Shown: positions 1-12,100, numbered from the stretch's first letter. The stretch is 64,000 bases of DNA from Castanopsis chinensis (GCA_032878915.1 JAVQMG010000049.1:2730001-2794000), one strand, 5' to 3'. Made by a program: numbers and translations. The notes: generated by a model from the sequence alone, not told the origin.

Positions 1-3000
1 ACCAAGTCTTACATTCCAGGAACAAATACCAAAAAAAAATGTCCCACACATAAGGGCCATTTTTGCCATCATGGACCTTCATTCCAAGTGATGCAAATTT
101 GTCACCAATTATTTAAGGATTGCCCTTATGGTTATCAAACATAGTAGTCAAGACCTAAAAGAAAATTTTAAAAAGAAACTGTGTGAATTTTCATTTATAG
201 ATGAACTTTATTTTAATCATGTTCAAAGTAGGATAACTATTAAATTCCTAGAGAATTTCATTTAGTGAAGAGAAGCAGCTTTAGTGACCAATTTTGGTAG
301 TGATTTTTTTCAAAAATATTCAAAGAATATCATATGCTAAGTTGTAGCTTAGTTTTAATTGAAGCTGATTCATCATCGGGAACTATATAAAATAAATTAA
401 GGATCTTTAGTTGCAGTAATTGTTTGGGCTGCTTACCTTCAATGGAAAGGTGTGCCAATTCTCCATCTTGAGCAAGACTTTACACACCATTGAGATAGGT
501 ACAAACAATGCGATTAATGGAAATTTGTTATGTGTAGAAAAGCTCATCGGAAACCACATTCCAACCAAGATACGAAGCCAAAAAATTTTGAGGACAACAA
601 ACTTTCAATAGCAACTTGTATTTGTGAATGACCCAAGTATTTATCATAATATGATTGAGGTTCATGTCAAATATAGCAATTTTATTAACCATAATGTAAC
701 TCATGCAAGTGACAACATCTTTGGCTCTAGGAATTTCAAAGATTGCTCTTGGTCAATTGTCCTTTCGTAATTGGTATGGCATAAAAAATAAAGGTACTGG
801 GACAAAATAGAGCTATTGAAAAAGATTTGTCTTATATAGCCATTGACACATTAGAACTGCCAAGTAGGAATTTAACTTTATGTTTTTTTTTTTTTTTGGG
901 GGGGGGGGGGGGGGTGGGTGGTGAAATTACCATTTTAGTTTGGTTTCTTCATTTTAGTAACAATCAATTTAGTCTTTACTATTTTCAATTTGTAGTTAAT
1001 TTAGTCTCTACTTGAAACTTATTAACGAAAAATGTTGATGTGGCAAACAAATGATAAGTTGGCACACTTAAAACTTACATGGTGATTAAAAAAAAACTGC
1101 CACAACATATGAATGGAAAACAAAAATAAAAAACATAAAAATCAATTTCTTTCTAAACAAACACTTGGTCCATTTGGTTGGGGGATGAAAAAATGGGAGG
1201 GGACCAAACTAATTTTAACCAAAAATAAAAATAAAAATAAAAATGGTTGGGATTGTGAAAAAATCAATGAAAAGCATGGAGAGCACCTTGATGGTATATT
1301 TGAAACCCTTTGAAGTAATTTATTCAAAATTGAGGGTATGACTAAATGTATGTAAAATACCGTAAGAGAGGAGATTGATTTTCTTGGTTTTTTTTAGTCT
1401 TACTCTTTACATTTTTCTCACTCTGTCTTTGCCAATGCACACGTCAATCCCACTATGCCACACTGCACTGCACACCTTTGCCCATGCTGCTACCCACACC
1501 CGCAACCAACTACTACCAAACAGCTCAGGTATGGAGGAAGAAAATGAATTAAAAAAAAAAATGCAATTGTTTAAGCTACAATGCCAATTATGTTTGGAAG
1601 ACTAGTGTAGCTTGCATGAATTTTTGTTATTAGGTTGCGAGTCCAATGTGGGTCAATTAATTGGGCTTTCTTAGCATATTTTGGCTGGACTAGCCTATTG
1701 AGTAGTCCACTGCAAATGCTCTTACTAGTACTTCTATGTTATAGCATCCAATCCACAGTCATTGAGTCTACTACTCAAATTTACACTACAAGCAGCATAA
1801 TGTTTATTGCACTCATATATGTAAATGAAATGATCCGCATTAAGACAAAAAATGACAATTAGAAATTGGATAATAAACAATATACAGTTTGACAAATAGG
1901 GTAAATTTTGACATATTGGGCCACAAGTATAAATTGTTTGGGTTGTTGTTCTAAGAGATCCAATTGGCAGAAATGCCAAAAAGGTTATATATGTTTAATG
2001 CATTGGATGCAAACAACACCTCTTTGCCATGCATGAAATTTGCTTAAACTTACTGGTACTCTGGTAGTATTATTTATTTATTTATTGCTAAGTGAATACA
2101 AGAGATAGGTAGATAAATTCTACATACATGAGCCCAAACACACTTGGGGGTTGAGCCCAAACCACCAAGAAATAAGTTAATAAAAGATGAATGACCATGT
2201 TTTTTATTTTATAATTTGTAAGTACGGCATGCCTTAAAAAAGTAAATCAGTGTACAAGTAATTGAAAGTACGTTCAATTACTTCTTGTCTTCTGGTTCTG
2301 GGTTATCCCAAGTCTCAAGCCTAGATAATGATAGTGACAAGTTAATATTTAATATAAACTTAGTAACCTTTTCATCAGTGAAGCAAGACAGTAAACATCA
2401 CCATGCAGCTGCGAGAACTCTCAACAAAATCAAACTGACTTCCTATTAAAACCTTGAACACTTGAAAATGATTTGGGTATAAATATAACAATGAATCAAG
2501 CAAGAAATTCTATTCCAAAAATATCTATATTCTAAAATTGGATCTTATTTACATTGACAAAACTCTAGAACCAAATCTAAGTTATATCCCAATTTGACAA
2601 GAAAAATAGATGTCCTGTCAAACCTTTCTCAATAACCGTTTCATCGCTGCAAATTTCGTGGCCATTCTCTCATCTTCTAAGAGTTCAAAAACCCTCCAAA
2701 AAGAGCTTCTAATCTATTTCAGAAACAATTTGAAATGTTGTATCTATACATTCTATTCGATTGTACTCTTTGTCCTTCTCAGTACCCACATTTGTTTTGA
2801 CTATGCATGGCCTTTCCTCAAGTGCATCTTGGATCTCTTCCTTAATGATCTATGAAATTTTTGAGAACACACTGAGGTTTAAGAAGTTGCAAACTTTCAT
2901 TTTTCCCCTGATAAGACATTTCAAAATCCCTAGCGGGATATAGCATATCCCAAGTTATCGTCAATCCCATCCAAAGGCCATTATTGTTGACCTCCATTTT

Positions 3001-3289
3001 CATGTCCAAACGAACTTGATCTTCCATTTTGACTTTCATTACCATAAATCAAGCACAAATCCGAATGTTCCTGCAAAATGTCATTTTTAAACGTAAGCTA
3101 CAAAAAATTATCCAGTTCATTGCTTATTATAGAATCAATATGATCATATATTCTTCATCTCACCTTACCCAAAAACACTCAGTTTACTAACTGAATACAG
3201 AAGTAATATCATTTCATCAAAGGGGAAAAATATACAAGTTTGTATGCTACGCTTTGGGGTGCTCTTTAGTGATAACTAGAGGAAAACCC
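1..3289. other. Non-coding AT-rich stretch, no supported gene
   Basis: No ORF longer than about 80 codons and no recognisable domain. It contains a T15-G17 homopolymer junction at 883-914. The minus-strand frame 2842-3045 is conserved in copy 2 (41788-41991), but so is everything else in the duplicated arm, so this is not evidence for coding. I did not recognise its product. Confidence 0.6.
883..914. repeat. Poly-T / poly-G homopolymer junction
   Basis: Fifteen T followed by 17 G. The counterpart in copy 2 (39831-39858) is about T10 then GGT and G15. Such tracts mutate quickly and are error-prone in sequencing, so exact lengths are unreliable. Confidence 0.9.
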
Positions 3290-3487
3290 TATATCCTAGC
3301 AAAATTACTAATGGGATAGAATGGCACCTTGATATAAGCTTCCCAAAGCTAAACATAAGCTGCCACAGGGCCACTGTTTTGCAAATTTCATCCCAAGAAA
3401 AGCCATTCTATTTGAGGAGACTTGTAATGCCTGTATACTCTTTCATCAAGTTCATTATTGGCAAAGGATTGATCATTCTCTTCACCT
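3290..3487 (-). pseudogene. Possible Myb/SANT-like domain relic
   Basis: Read on the minus strand, one frame gives a segment resembling the Myb/SANT-like DNA-binding domain of plant LIMYB-type and Harbinger-associated proteins: a helix ending in a run like ITSLLK, a stop codon, then NGFSWDEICKTV and a nearby Trp. The Gly-Phe-x-Trp-Asp core is the family hallmark I rely on. The frame has an internal stop, no flanking domain and no start, so it is at best a decayed fragment. The same stretch is in copy 2 at about 42236-42433. Chance resemblance is possible. Confidence 0.3.
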
Positions 3488-3556
3488 AAAAGAACCAAAC
3501 CAATATACACAAGTTAGTGTAATGACTTGAACTTTCTCCTCCTGTGTTCACCACCT

Positions 3557-3581
3557 CCCCCCCCCCCCCCCCCCCCCCCCC
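3557..3581. repeat. Poly-C tract (C25)
   Basis: Homopolymer of 25 C. The copy 2 counterpart at 42508-42541 is 34 C. The length difference separates the two copies but could be a sequencing artefact. Confidence 0.9.
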
Positions 3582-4187
3582 AACCCTCCATTACAACTAT
3601 ACCATTTTATCTTATAAATCTTAAATTTCACAAACAATTCAAAATCATGGCAGAGCCTCACTAGATGTTTCTGCTTTATTATATTTATATTAGATATCTT
3701 TGCATATATACCATCTATTAACAAACAAATGATATAATTGCCCATATTTGTGTACATAATGTCACAGATGTCTTTCATTCTAAGTGACACTTGAATAACA
3801 AAAGTATAAGAATATTGTACACAACTCAGGCAATATCTTCATGATCTAATAGGTCATTTTTTTTATGGTAAGTCATTTCTTGATAATCCTTGCCTGAACT
3901 GAATTGAAATTTGACTCAGTGTTTTTTTAAACACCATCATATTGTGAACTACATAAAACACACAAATAACTTAAACCAGAAAATCATGCCACTCAATTTG
4001 GGTACAGAATCAAAGGTAATTAGTATACAAAAGGGTCCCTTAATTAAGATCATGTCTAGCCTATTGAACTACAAGAAATAGGAGAGAAAAGCGTATCACA
4101 TAGCTAGTGCAGAAGTACAAGATTTATTTCAACTTCAAATAGAAGCAGATGCAGCTTCATGTTAAGTGTTAACTAGTCTTAATGCAT

Positions 4188-5094
4188 GATTACAAATAGA
4201 TAAGAGACAAGGCTCCTTCACCTTCCATATCACTGACTTGCTAACATGATTACAAATGCGTTTGCAAAATACAATATTAAAGCCTTGTAATAAGAAAATT
4301 GAAAAGGGAATTATTCAGGATGGAAAAAATTGGGATCTGAGAAAGGGCACCCCCTTCCACAAGAAAATATATTAGATAAAATAACGTCTTTTTTTCTACA
4401 ATTTTTCAAATTTTTGATCTGATACTTTGAACGAAACCAGACACAAAAATGGAAAATGCACTTCAATTTATCATTCATATAAACCACCTATATCAGCATA
4501 CTAAAGTAAGAAAGAAAATAAGTAGTTAAATGCACTTCAGTTTAACATCCATATATATGTCCATATTTGTTCAATCATCAAATTCCAAGCAGCCTAAAAC
4601 AAAGATCCTTGCAGCAATTAATAAATTTAATTTCGCATGGGAAGAGAACCTACCTTACAGCCTACAATATCTGCCAATTCATCTTCTGCTCAAACCAATT
4701 CACTTGAAACCCATAGTCTTTTTTAATGCAGAAATTTCTCAATGCAAAGAAGCAGAAAACTAAGATAACCAAGCTAAGTTAAATTTCCAATAGAAGATGA
4801 TGCAGGGATCGTCTATAATGAAGTTTGAAATCTCAGTTACCTTTCCCACCTGAAACACAATAAGAATGCCTCTTACTGCTCTTGTAATCATCCTTTTCAG
4901 CATCTTCATAACAAAGAAGAAACATAAGAGAAGGGCTATAGGATCCCCCTTACTTAACCATCTATGATGCTGAAAAGGCCAGTTAAAAATATGTTCACCA
5001 GATCTGAGAATGTTAGAGTGGAGACACAAGCTGAAGTCCACTTTGACCAGCCAAATCTGAAACAAATACAAAGAAAATTACAAAATGTCATGCC
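4188..5094. repeat. 0.9-kb direct repeat, member a (unit 1)
   Basis: Nearly the same sequence recurs at 7228-8121, about 3.04 kb downstream in the same orientation. Member a has 13 bases (around 4334-4346) that member b lacks; otherwise they differ by roughly 2-3%. Both contain the decayed LINE reverse-transcriptase frame. In copy 2 of the large duplication the pair is at 43149-44055 and 46187-47080, so this small duplication is older than the large one. Confidence 0.92.
4760..5071 (-). pseudogene. Decayed LINE-type reverse transcriptase fragment (a)
   Basis: A 103-codon minus-strand frame. Its middle reads SKGDPIALLLCFFFVMKMLKRMI, in two overlapping parts GDPIALLL and VMKMLKRMITRAVRG. This resembles the block of plant non-LTR (L1-type) reverse transcriptases with the pattern G-L-x-Q-G-D-P-L-S-P-x-L-F-x-x-V-M-E-x-L, followed by a basic helix and a GFQVG-like turn. 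The upstream fingers and the catalytic YADD block are absent, and key residues (LSP, ME) are changed. It is read as an old LINE relic inside the 0.9-kb repeat. Not functional. Confidence 0.5.
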
Positions 5095-6471
5095 CCTACG
5101 CATAAAACAAAAACAAATTAGGACATCCAGACTCCAAACCCTAAACAACATGCATGTATTCCAAGTATCGCTGCATCACTCTTTCCAAGAACCACGTATT
5201 ATTGGCTACCATGTGATTGATGTTTCTTGTTTTTGATCTGACACATGGAACATATTGAATTTTTAATCAAGTTCAAGTCCTGGGATTCCAAATCTTGCAA
5301 GATTATGTGATTGATGTTTCCTATTTTCAGATATGTTCAATACTATCACTAAATGTCATCCTTTGTTGAGAAGCACATTTTCTTGGATGACTTCCAGACT
5401 TTTATATTGCACTCCAAGCTTTCAATGTATTTTATATTTTTCTGCCATGCTTGATCTTTTGAAAATGTTGCTTTTCTTTATGCTAGAAACAATGACTAAT
5501 AATATTAAAAAAATAAATAAATAAAAAAGAGGTACATTTGCTTCTTTGTTGTTTGTTATAATTTGGCATACAAATATACTATTTCTCATCAAGAATCTGT
5601 CTTTTTTAGTGTAATAAAAATAGGATGGTTCATTGTTGATACATAAACAGGTGTGTATGAGATAGAGAACCTAATATAACTTGATGCCACTCAAATGAAT
5701 ATTATCATTTAGAATCATACATATAATACTTAACTAAACAATAAATATCTTCTGGTATGTAATTGAAAAGTTTTAAATTTCTCAAAAATAAAATCAACAA
5801 GTAAAATTATAAATAATGAATGGAAAGAAGAAGAAGAATCACCAACTGCAAAAATGTTCTTTCTATTTTCTTTTGTTATCTTCTTTGAATGGATCAAGCC
5901 AATAAAATTGTCCAATAACATTAAAAAAAAAACTTATTTCAAGTCCTCAGCCTGCAAAGACAAATATAGACTTTTACATTGATAGTAGATAGTGAAAAGA
6001 TCATGTAAATGCCTATAAAATGAAAATTTTGCACACCAAAAAAAATTTTAAGTTCTTAGACTGCAACATTTGAAGGAAAAAAAGAAGGGGTAGCCATGAG
6101 TTTTAAGGCAAGCAAATTAAGCAGAAATGTATTAAAAACATGTTCAACTGGCAAAATACCAATTCGTGCATGAGGTTTCTCAATAGATAGAAGCATCGTT
6201 GCACACAAATTTAAATATCTGATTGGAAGTCAACTTCTAGGAATGATGATTGACCAGGGCTGAATTGCTAATATTTTTACCCTTCAAAGGAATAACTTGC
6301 GTGATTATATTTATCACGTAAATACAAGAACACATGATACAAGAACAAAAAAAAAAATACTTTTACATAAAAAGTCAAGAGTCGGAAGATCATTTAAATG
6401 CCTATAATAGAACACATTGGAACAGTGTTGAAAACAAAATTGTATACCAATCTTTTCTACCTATAGGTAGT

Positions 6472-6505
<34 letters not shown>

Positions 6506-7227
6506 AGCTCATAGTCCTTAATGTCCAGAGTTTGGTAATTTTGCCTTTCATCGTGGTTGTCATTTCTTTATATAAGAAATAATCTTTGAAAATTGAGAAA
6601 GTTCTATTATGGTATGTTTGTTCAAAAGATCTTAATTTAAAATTTTTTAGAGTTCTTTAAGAATTTGCAACTTCAGAGAAATTATAAATCAAAGTAAATA
6701 TAAATCTCTGTCAATCTGTTATAGACTTGTGAAAAGAAAATCTTACAGACACCATTACATGAAACCAACATCTTGATCAACTTGCTAATACCTGGATTTT
6801 CATAAGCAGCTTTTACAAACACACGCACACCAAAATTCAATGAGTGAGAGTCCAGGAAATTATTAGAGAATTTAAAAACATTAGGAAAAAAATATATGCA
6901 GCGATGGTCCAAAGTCCAAACCATAATAAAAAAGTAGTCATAGACTTAAAAAATGTCTATTCCAACAATACTAAGGAATCATTTCCTACAAAATCGTAAA
7001 ATCAGATAATAATCTTCACCTCTATTTGGCAGCCAAGGAAAAGAATAACATCAAGTTGAAAGTTGATTGAGAAAAATACAGAATAGCATATTAGTATATT
7101 ACCAAATGTATTAAAACAGAACATTTTGTGAGATAATACTGATAACCAAAAGAATAAAAATAAAAACAAATCATAGTTCAGCAATGACAAACCAATAAAA
7201 GAAGCAACAGCAAGCCTTACTAAGAGT
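5095..7227. other. Non-coding AT-rich spacer between the two 0.9-kb repeats
   Basis: No supported gene. It carries a (GA)n microsatellite at 6475-6503 and several poly-A runs. Copy 2 (44056-46186) is almost identical, with only a handful of differences. Confidence 0.6.
6475..6503. repeat. (GA)n microsatellite
   Basis: About 14 GA dinucleotides; counterpart at 45434-45462 with the same length. Confidence 0.95.
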
Positions 7228-8121
7228 GATTACAAATAGATCAGAGACAAGGCTCCTTCACCTTCCATATCACTGACTTGCTAACATGATTACAAATGCG
7301 TTTGCAAAATACAATATTAAAGCCTTGTAATAAGAAAATTGAAAAGGGAATTATTTAGGATGGAAAAAATTGGGCACCCCCTTCCACAAGAAAATATATT
7401 AGATAAAATAACGTCTTTTTCTCTACAATTTTGCAAATTTTTTATCTGAAACTTTGAACGAAATCAAACACAAAAATGGAAAATGCACTTCAATTTATCA
7501 TACATATAAACCACCTATATCAGCATACTAAAGTAAGAAAGAAAATAAGTAGTTAAATGCACTTCAGTTTAACATCCATATATATGTCCATATTTGTTCA
7601 ATCATCAAATTCCAAGCAGCCTAAAACAAAGATCCTTGCAGCAATTAATAAAGTTAATTTCACATGGGAAGAGAACCTACCTTACAGCGTACAATATCTG
7701 CCAATTCATCTTCTGCTCAAACCAATTCACTTGAAACCCATATTCTTTTTTAATGCAGAAATTTCTCAATGCAAAGAAGCAGAAAACTAAGATAACCAAG
7801 CTGGGTTAAATTTCCAATAGAAGATGATGCAGAGATCATCTATAATGAAGTTTGAAATCTCAGTTACCTTTCTCACCTGAAACACAATAAGAATGCCTCT
7901 TGCTGCTCTTGCAATCATCCATTTCAGCATCTTCATAACAAAAAAGAAACATAAGAGAAGGGCTATAGGATCCCCCTTACTTAACCATCTATAATGCTGA
8001 AAAGGCCAGTTGAAAATATGTTCACCAGATCTGAGAATGTTAGAGTGGAGACACAATCTGAAGTCCATTTTGACCAGCCAAATCTGAAACAAATACAAAG
8101 AAAATTACAAAATGTCGTGCC
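7228..8121. repeat. 0.9-kb direct repeat, member b (unit 1)
   Basis: Second member of the pair described at 4188-5094. Homology ends at 8121, exactly where the eEF1B-beta relic begins on the opposite strand, so the boundary of the duplicated block coincides with the end of that relic. Confidence 0.92.
7787..8098 (-). pseudogene. Decayed LINE-type reverse transcriptase fragment (b)
   Basis: 103-codon minus-strand frame parallel to 4760-5071, with about ten residue changes (for example KWMIARAARG for KRMITRAVRG). It has the same GDPIALLL-x(6)-VMKML core, which I relate to the GDPLSP/VME block of LINE reverse transcriptases. Still open by inheritance, not evidently under selection. Confidence 0.5.
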
Positions 8122-8254
8122 ACTTGCAAACATTGGGGAAAGAGTCACCAAAACGGCAGCGTATACCTTGATGTCATCCTTGGTGAGATTGTCTCCGGAA
8201 AGAAACTCGTCGAGAGATTTGAGGCCTGATTCGATCTGAGAAAGTGATAGCCAT
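8120..8254 (-). pseudogene. Relic of the 5' end of an eEF1B-beta (elongation factor 1-beta) gene
   Basis: On the minus strand an ATG at 8254 opens MAITFSD; a shifted frame then gives ESGLKSLDEFLSGDNLTKDD, IKVYAAVL and, in a further shifted frame, GDSFPN-x2-KW. These match in order the N-terminal GST-like region of plant eEF1B-beta, the nucleotide-exchange subunit of elongation factor 1. Against the usual family N-terminus I infer a deletion of about 8 nt after TFSD, a short in-frame loss after FLSG and a further loss after AAVL. Only the first 45 or so codons remain. It lies just beyond the 3' end of the TNL gene on the same strand. It cannot encode a working factor. Confidence 0.6.
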
Positions 8255-8325
8255 TGGATTTGGATTCGATTCGATCTGATCTGATCTGAGCTTGGAGTTG
8301 AGTTGAGTTCAGTTGTTTAAATAAA

Positions 8326-8731
8326 TCAGACCATCACTTTTCTTTTTCTTTTTTTTTTAAACAAAGGAAATTGTTGTTTAAACAATGTTCCAAAACATGG
8401 CCTTACTTTCCCTTTTCTTTTTTTACTCTTTCTTTTTACTTGGGGCGTTACAGGCTGGGCCACTGAAGATGAGCCCAAATCAAACCCATCAACATTTGAT
8501 GAGTCAAATGCCAAACCTAAGTCAGATCCATTTTCTGTATCCATTGGAAGTCCCAAACCTGATTGCAAAGAAAGGTGCCTATTAATGTCTTGAAAGATAC
8601 TGGGATTTTGAGGAGGAAGGCAATTGCATTCTACATGGACTCCTATCCTTTTAACGATAGGAACAGCAATATCTCCGCATGAAGGATAATCAGAATCGAA
8701 AGTTTCACAGAGGATCTCAACATGATTCCGA
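8326..8731 (-). pseudogene. Out-of-frame remnant of the TNL C-terminus (copy 1)
   Basis: This stretch still encodes the C-terminal part of the post-LRR domain and the Lys/Arg-rich tail, in a frame different from the one reaching it through exon 5. Copy 2 has the same sequence in frame (47285-47690). The first TNL stop codon in the used frame is at 8732-8734, so this becomes 3' untranslated sequence unless splicing or frameshifting restores it. The remnant differs from copy 2 by almost nothing, so the frame break looks recent. Confidence 0.8.
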
Positions 8732-9163
8732 TCAGTTAGTTGCAAGTCCCGAAATAGTTTCTGCAATGAGCTCTGATGCCAGGAAAAAATCTCCCAAATA
8801 TATTTCAATGTCTTTACTTTCAAACGTTCGTTCACTACCATTGATGGAAACAATGATATTGATGGAAAAATTGACAAAATAATCAAACTCCCATAAAAAA
8901 TCTTGCATTCCAAAAGCAACGCAGAGAGTAATTGTTGGAAATTCGGGACCAATCGAGAATGATATTAAATTTCCATCCCTTTGATGGTTGAAACAATTTG
9001 GAATATCATTCTCATCTCCTGATACCTCAAAACTATATTCACAAAGGAAATCTATGGGCGATGTAAATGAGTGTGGAAGCAGCTCTTGCGACATTAACAT
9101 GTGGCTTGTTACACCTAAACATGGTGGTAGATTTGGTGGAAGCCCCATGATTTCTAGAAGCAG
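8732..9163 (-). CDS. TNL copy 1 exon 5: truncated post-LRR C-JID domain
   Basis: The acceptor is the AG at 9165-9164 behind a T-rich tract, and the exon begins LLLEIMGLPP in frame with exon 4. It contains a stretch of the form YSFEVSGDE-x-DIPN-x-FNHQ, the start of the C-terminal jelly-roll/Ig-like domain (C-JID) that follows the LRRs in many TNLs and helps bind ligand. Here IPNCF replaces IPNWF of copy 2. The region 8780-9070 is the most divergent part of the gene pair (about 10%), including the 7-nt insertion that shifts frame near 8780. The exon ends at the TGA at 8732-8734. Confidence 0.8.
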   Translation of the reverse strand: MLLEIMGLPPNLPPCLGVTSHMLMSQELLPHSFTSPIDFLCEYSFEVSGDENDIPNCFNHQRDGNLISFSIGPEFPTITLCVAFGMQDFLWEFDYFVNFSINIIVSINGSERTFESKDIEIYLGDFFLASELIAETISGLATN

Positions 9164-12100
9164 CTGCATGCAATTAGCAAATTCAATAAGTTACATCTTA
9201 GCAAATCATGTAGTATTTGTGAAGGTAACACAAATAGTTTCTTAATATCTTTAAGAGAGAGATATACCTGAAACAATGATTCTAAATCCAGCGAGGGGCA
9301 ACTTGTTACTTCTACCCATCTTATACCATGTGGAAGCCTTGGGATTTTCCGAAACTCATCGCAACCTTTAATAATAAGCGTATGTAATCTCTCACATCTG
9401 CTCATGCTTTCTGGGAGGGTGACAACTTTGCTGTCGCGGATGCTTAACACTTCCAGTGTGAGGGGGCAACAATAATTCAAAATAAATTCTATTTCTGAGC
9501 AAATTTTATTGCCATCAAGAAATAGTCCTGTCAACATTGGAAAAACATATTTGGAAGAGCATCCAAGAGTTTTGCACATTGGCTTTCTATCAATCTCCAC
9601 ATTCTTTGGAAATATGGCACTACCATATAACTCAAGGTCCTCTACATGCTGTAAATTATAGATGCTACCCGAAAGATGCTCCTCTCCTGATTCATCTTCT
9701 CCTACAGTTAAGTCCTGAAGCCCAATCAAATTCCCATATGACGGAGGCAATTTATTAGCACAGTTCCTTGGAATAAGAAAAGATTTAACACCTTTCATTT
9801 CGTGCAAGATATTTGGAAACTTCTTAATTCTAATGCAATTATAGAGACTAAAATCTGTAAGAGATTTCATCGTCAGACAGTTCGGAAGCATTTCAAGTTT
9901 TTGGCAACGAAAAAGATCTAACACTTGAAGCTTATCAAGACGCCCAACAGAGTCATCAATCTCAACTAAATTTGAACACTCTTCAAGTTTCAATGTCGTT
10001 ATGTTTGGGGTCATTGATAAGTCAGGTATTTTCGTAATTAGATTGCACTGACTAAAGTCCACATATGTCACGGATACAAAACTCTGTAGAAAAAAATTTG
10101 AAAGTTAGAACATGGTTTAATCTTTAAAGAAGTATATATAAATAAATTAAAAATTAAAAACTTTGAAAAAAATAATAATTTATGAATGCTAATGATCATA
10201 CCTGGATGAGTGGTTCCTTTAATCGGCTATTAGGCATGTTGAGCACAATCAGATTTTTAGGAAAAAAATTTGGTGGCCATGAAGAAAATGGATAATCGTG
10301 CCAATCAAGCAAGCTTAATCCATTGGGAAGACATTCAAGAGGTCCATTGCAACAACGTACATTACGAATCAAAAGCAATCTAAGATTTTTCATCTTACAA
10401 AATTGTGCCTTTATTTGCACCTCTACTGGTTCTGATTTACACGGCCACAATATTATGCTTCGAATTTTATCTGAACCCTAGTTGAACAATAGGGTAAGCG
10501 AATCACCAAAACATATATAGTTAATAAATTTTAAACAAAAATCATATTCAAAATAAATAAATAAAAAAGGGAAAAAAGAGTAATACATCTTTCATGTGAA
10601 GTAAAGGGAGGAAGTGAATCAAAACAACATACATACCATATTTTCTATTACTACATCAAGAGCTTCCTCATAACACCATAGTCTGCTACGTTTTCCAGGC
10701 TTTTGTGGTGCTTCTTGTCGAACAATGTCCATACCCATTTTTTGTAATAAGTCATGCATCCACAAATAATTATCTTGATCAATAGTCAAGAGACACTTAT
10801 CAATAAGTTTTTGAATACCATACACTGGGTTTAAACCACAAGCTTTCAATACATCCTTAATCATATTATAACTCATGTCATATCCCTTGAAGAAACATGC
10901 AATATCAAGGAAAATATTCCGTTCATTTTCAGTTAATCCTTCATAACTTCTTCTTAGTATTTTTTGAATATCGTCAAGAAGATTTGTTTTATAATAATTT
11001 AGGGCATCCTCCCATACATGTATAGTTTTCTCACACAAATCACGGCCCATTACTTTAAGAGCTAGAGGAAGGCCTTTGGCATAACTTATAGCTTGTTTCT
11101 CAAGTTCCAAATAACCTTCAGGGACTTCTTTACTTGGGAAGGCATGCTTACGAAACAGTTCAATAGCTTTCTCTTCGTCTAATTCCTTAACCCCATAGTC
11201 ATAGCTTGAAAAACCATTTCGATTAACTAGCAAGCTTTTATATCTTGTTGTCAAAATGATTCTACTTCCACAAGCAACACATTCACATTGTCCGAGCAAT
11301 GTTTCTATCTGGTCGGCATCATCCACGTCATCAAGAATGATAAGAACCTTTTTTAGGTGAAGAATTTTTTTTATCCTTGTGCTTCCTTCATATAGAGTAT
11401 CCACACTCAAATTCTTGTCCTTTGAGATACCCTTAAGAAGTGTCTGTTGTAAACGTATTTTGCCTTCCTCTGTCTTTGACCCCTCTCTAACATTCTCTAC
11501 AAAACTTTTTGCTTTGAAATGGTTTGAAAAGGTATTATAAATAGCTTTTGCTATTGTAGTTTTGCCTATTCCACCAAGGCCTGTGATCCCTACCATGCGA
11601 ACATCATTTGATTTAATATCTAAAAGTTTTGTTACCGCCTCTATGCGAGAATTTATTCCAACCAGTTGCATTGAAGCAACATTTGATGGAATCTGAATGA
11701 ATTCAGAATTGAAGATTTCTTCAACAATTTTTTGAACAAGTTCAGCTTCAGTGCAACTGTCATTCACAGAGCATTTAATTAACACATGTAACGAGTTAGA
11801 CTATGAAAAATAAAGGGTAAATTTCACTAACTACCCCTAAGGTTTGGGGTAATACCAAACAGGTCCACAATTTCTCAAAACTAACCAATTTGGTCCTAAG
11901 TACAACTTAATCTCTAATTAGACTTAACAGACGTTATTTTTAACTCTCCATTTTCTCTCTTCTCCTTTCTGGCCCAAACTTCTCTTCTCTTTTCTCACTC
12001 TATCTCAGACGTTTCTTCTCTCTTATCCTCTCTAACCCAAAGCTCTCTTCTCTCTCAAATCACCACTATAACCACCAAGACATAATCGGCAAGACCTACA

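Noticed and set aside
2842..3045. 67-codon minus-strand frame with a non-random look (NNNGLWMGLTITWDML)
   Set aside because: I could not assign it to a family, and its neighbours in all frames are closed, so it is noted but not called as a gene.
420..5524. Several 60-100 codon ORFs present in both units
   Set aside because: Everything in these arms is duplicated, so sharing is no evidence of coding. They lack domains, and many overlap on both strands.
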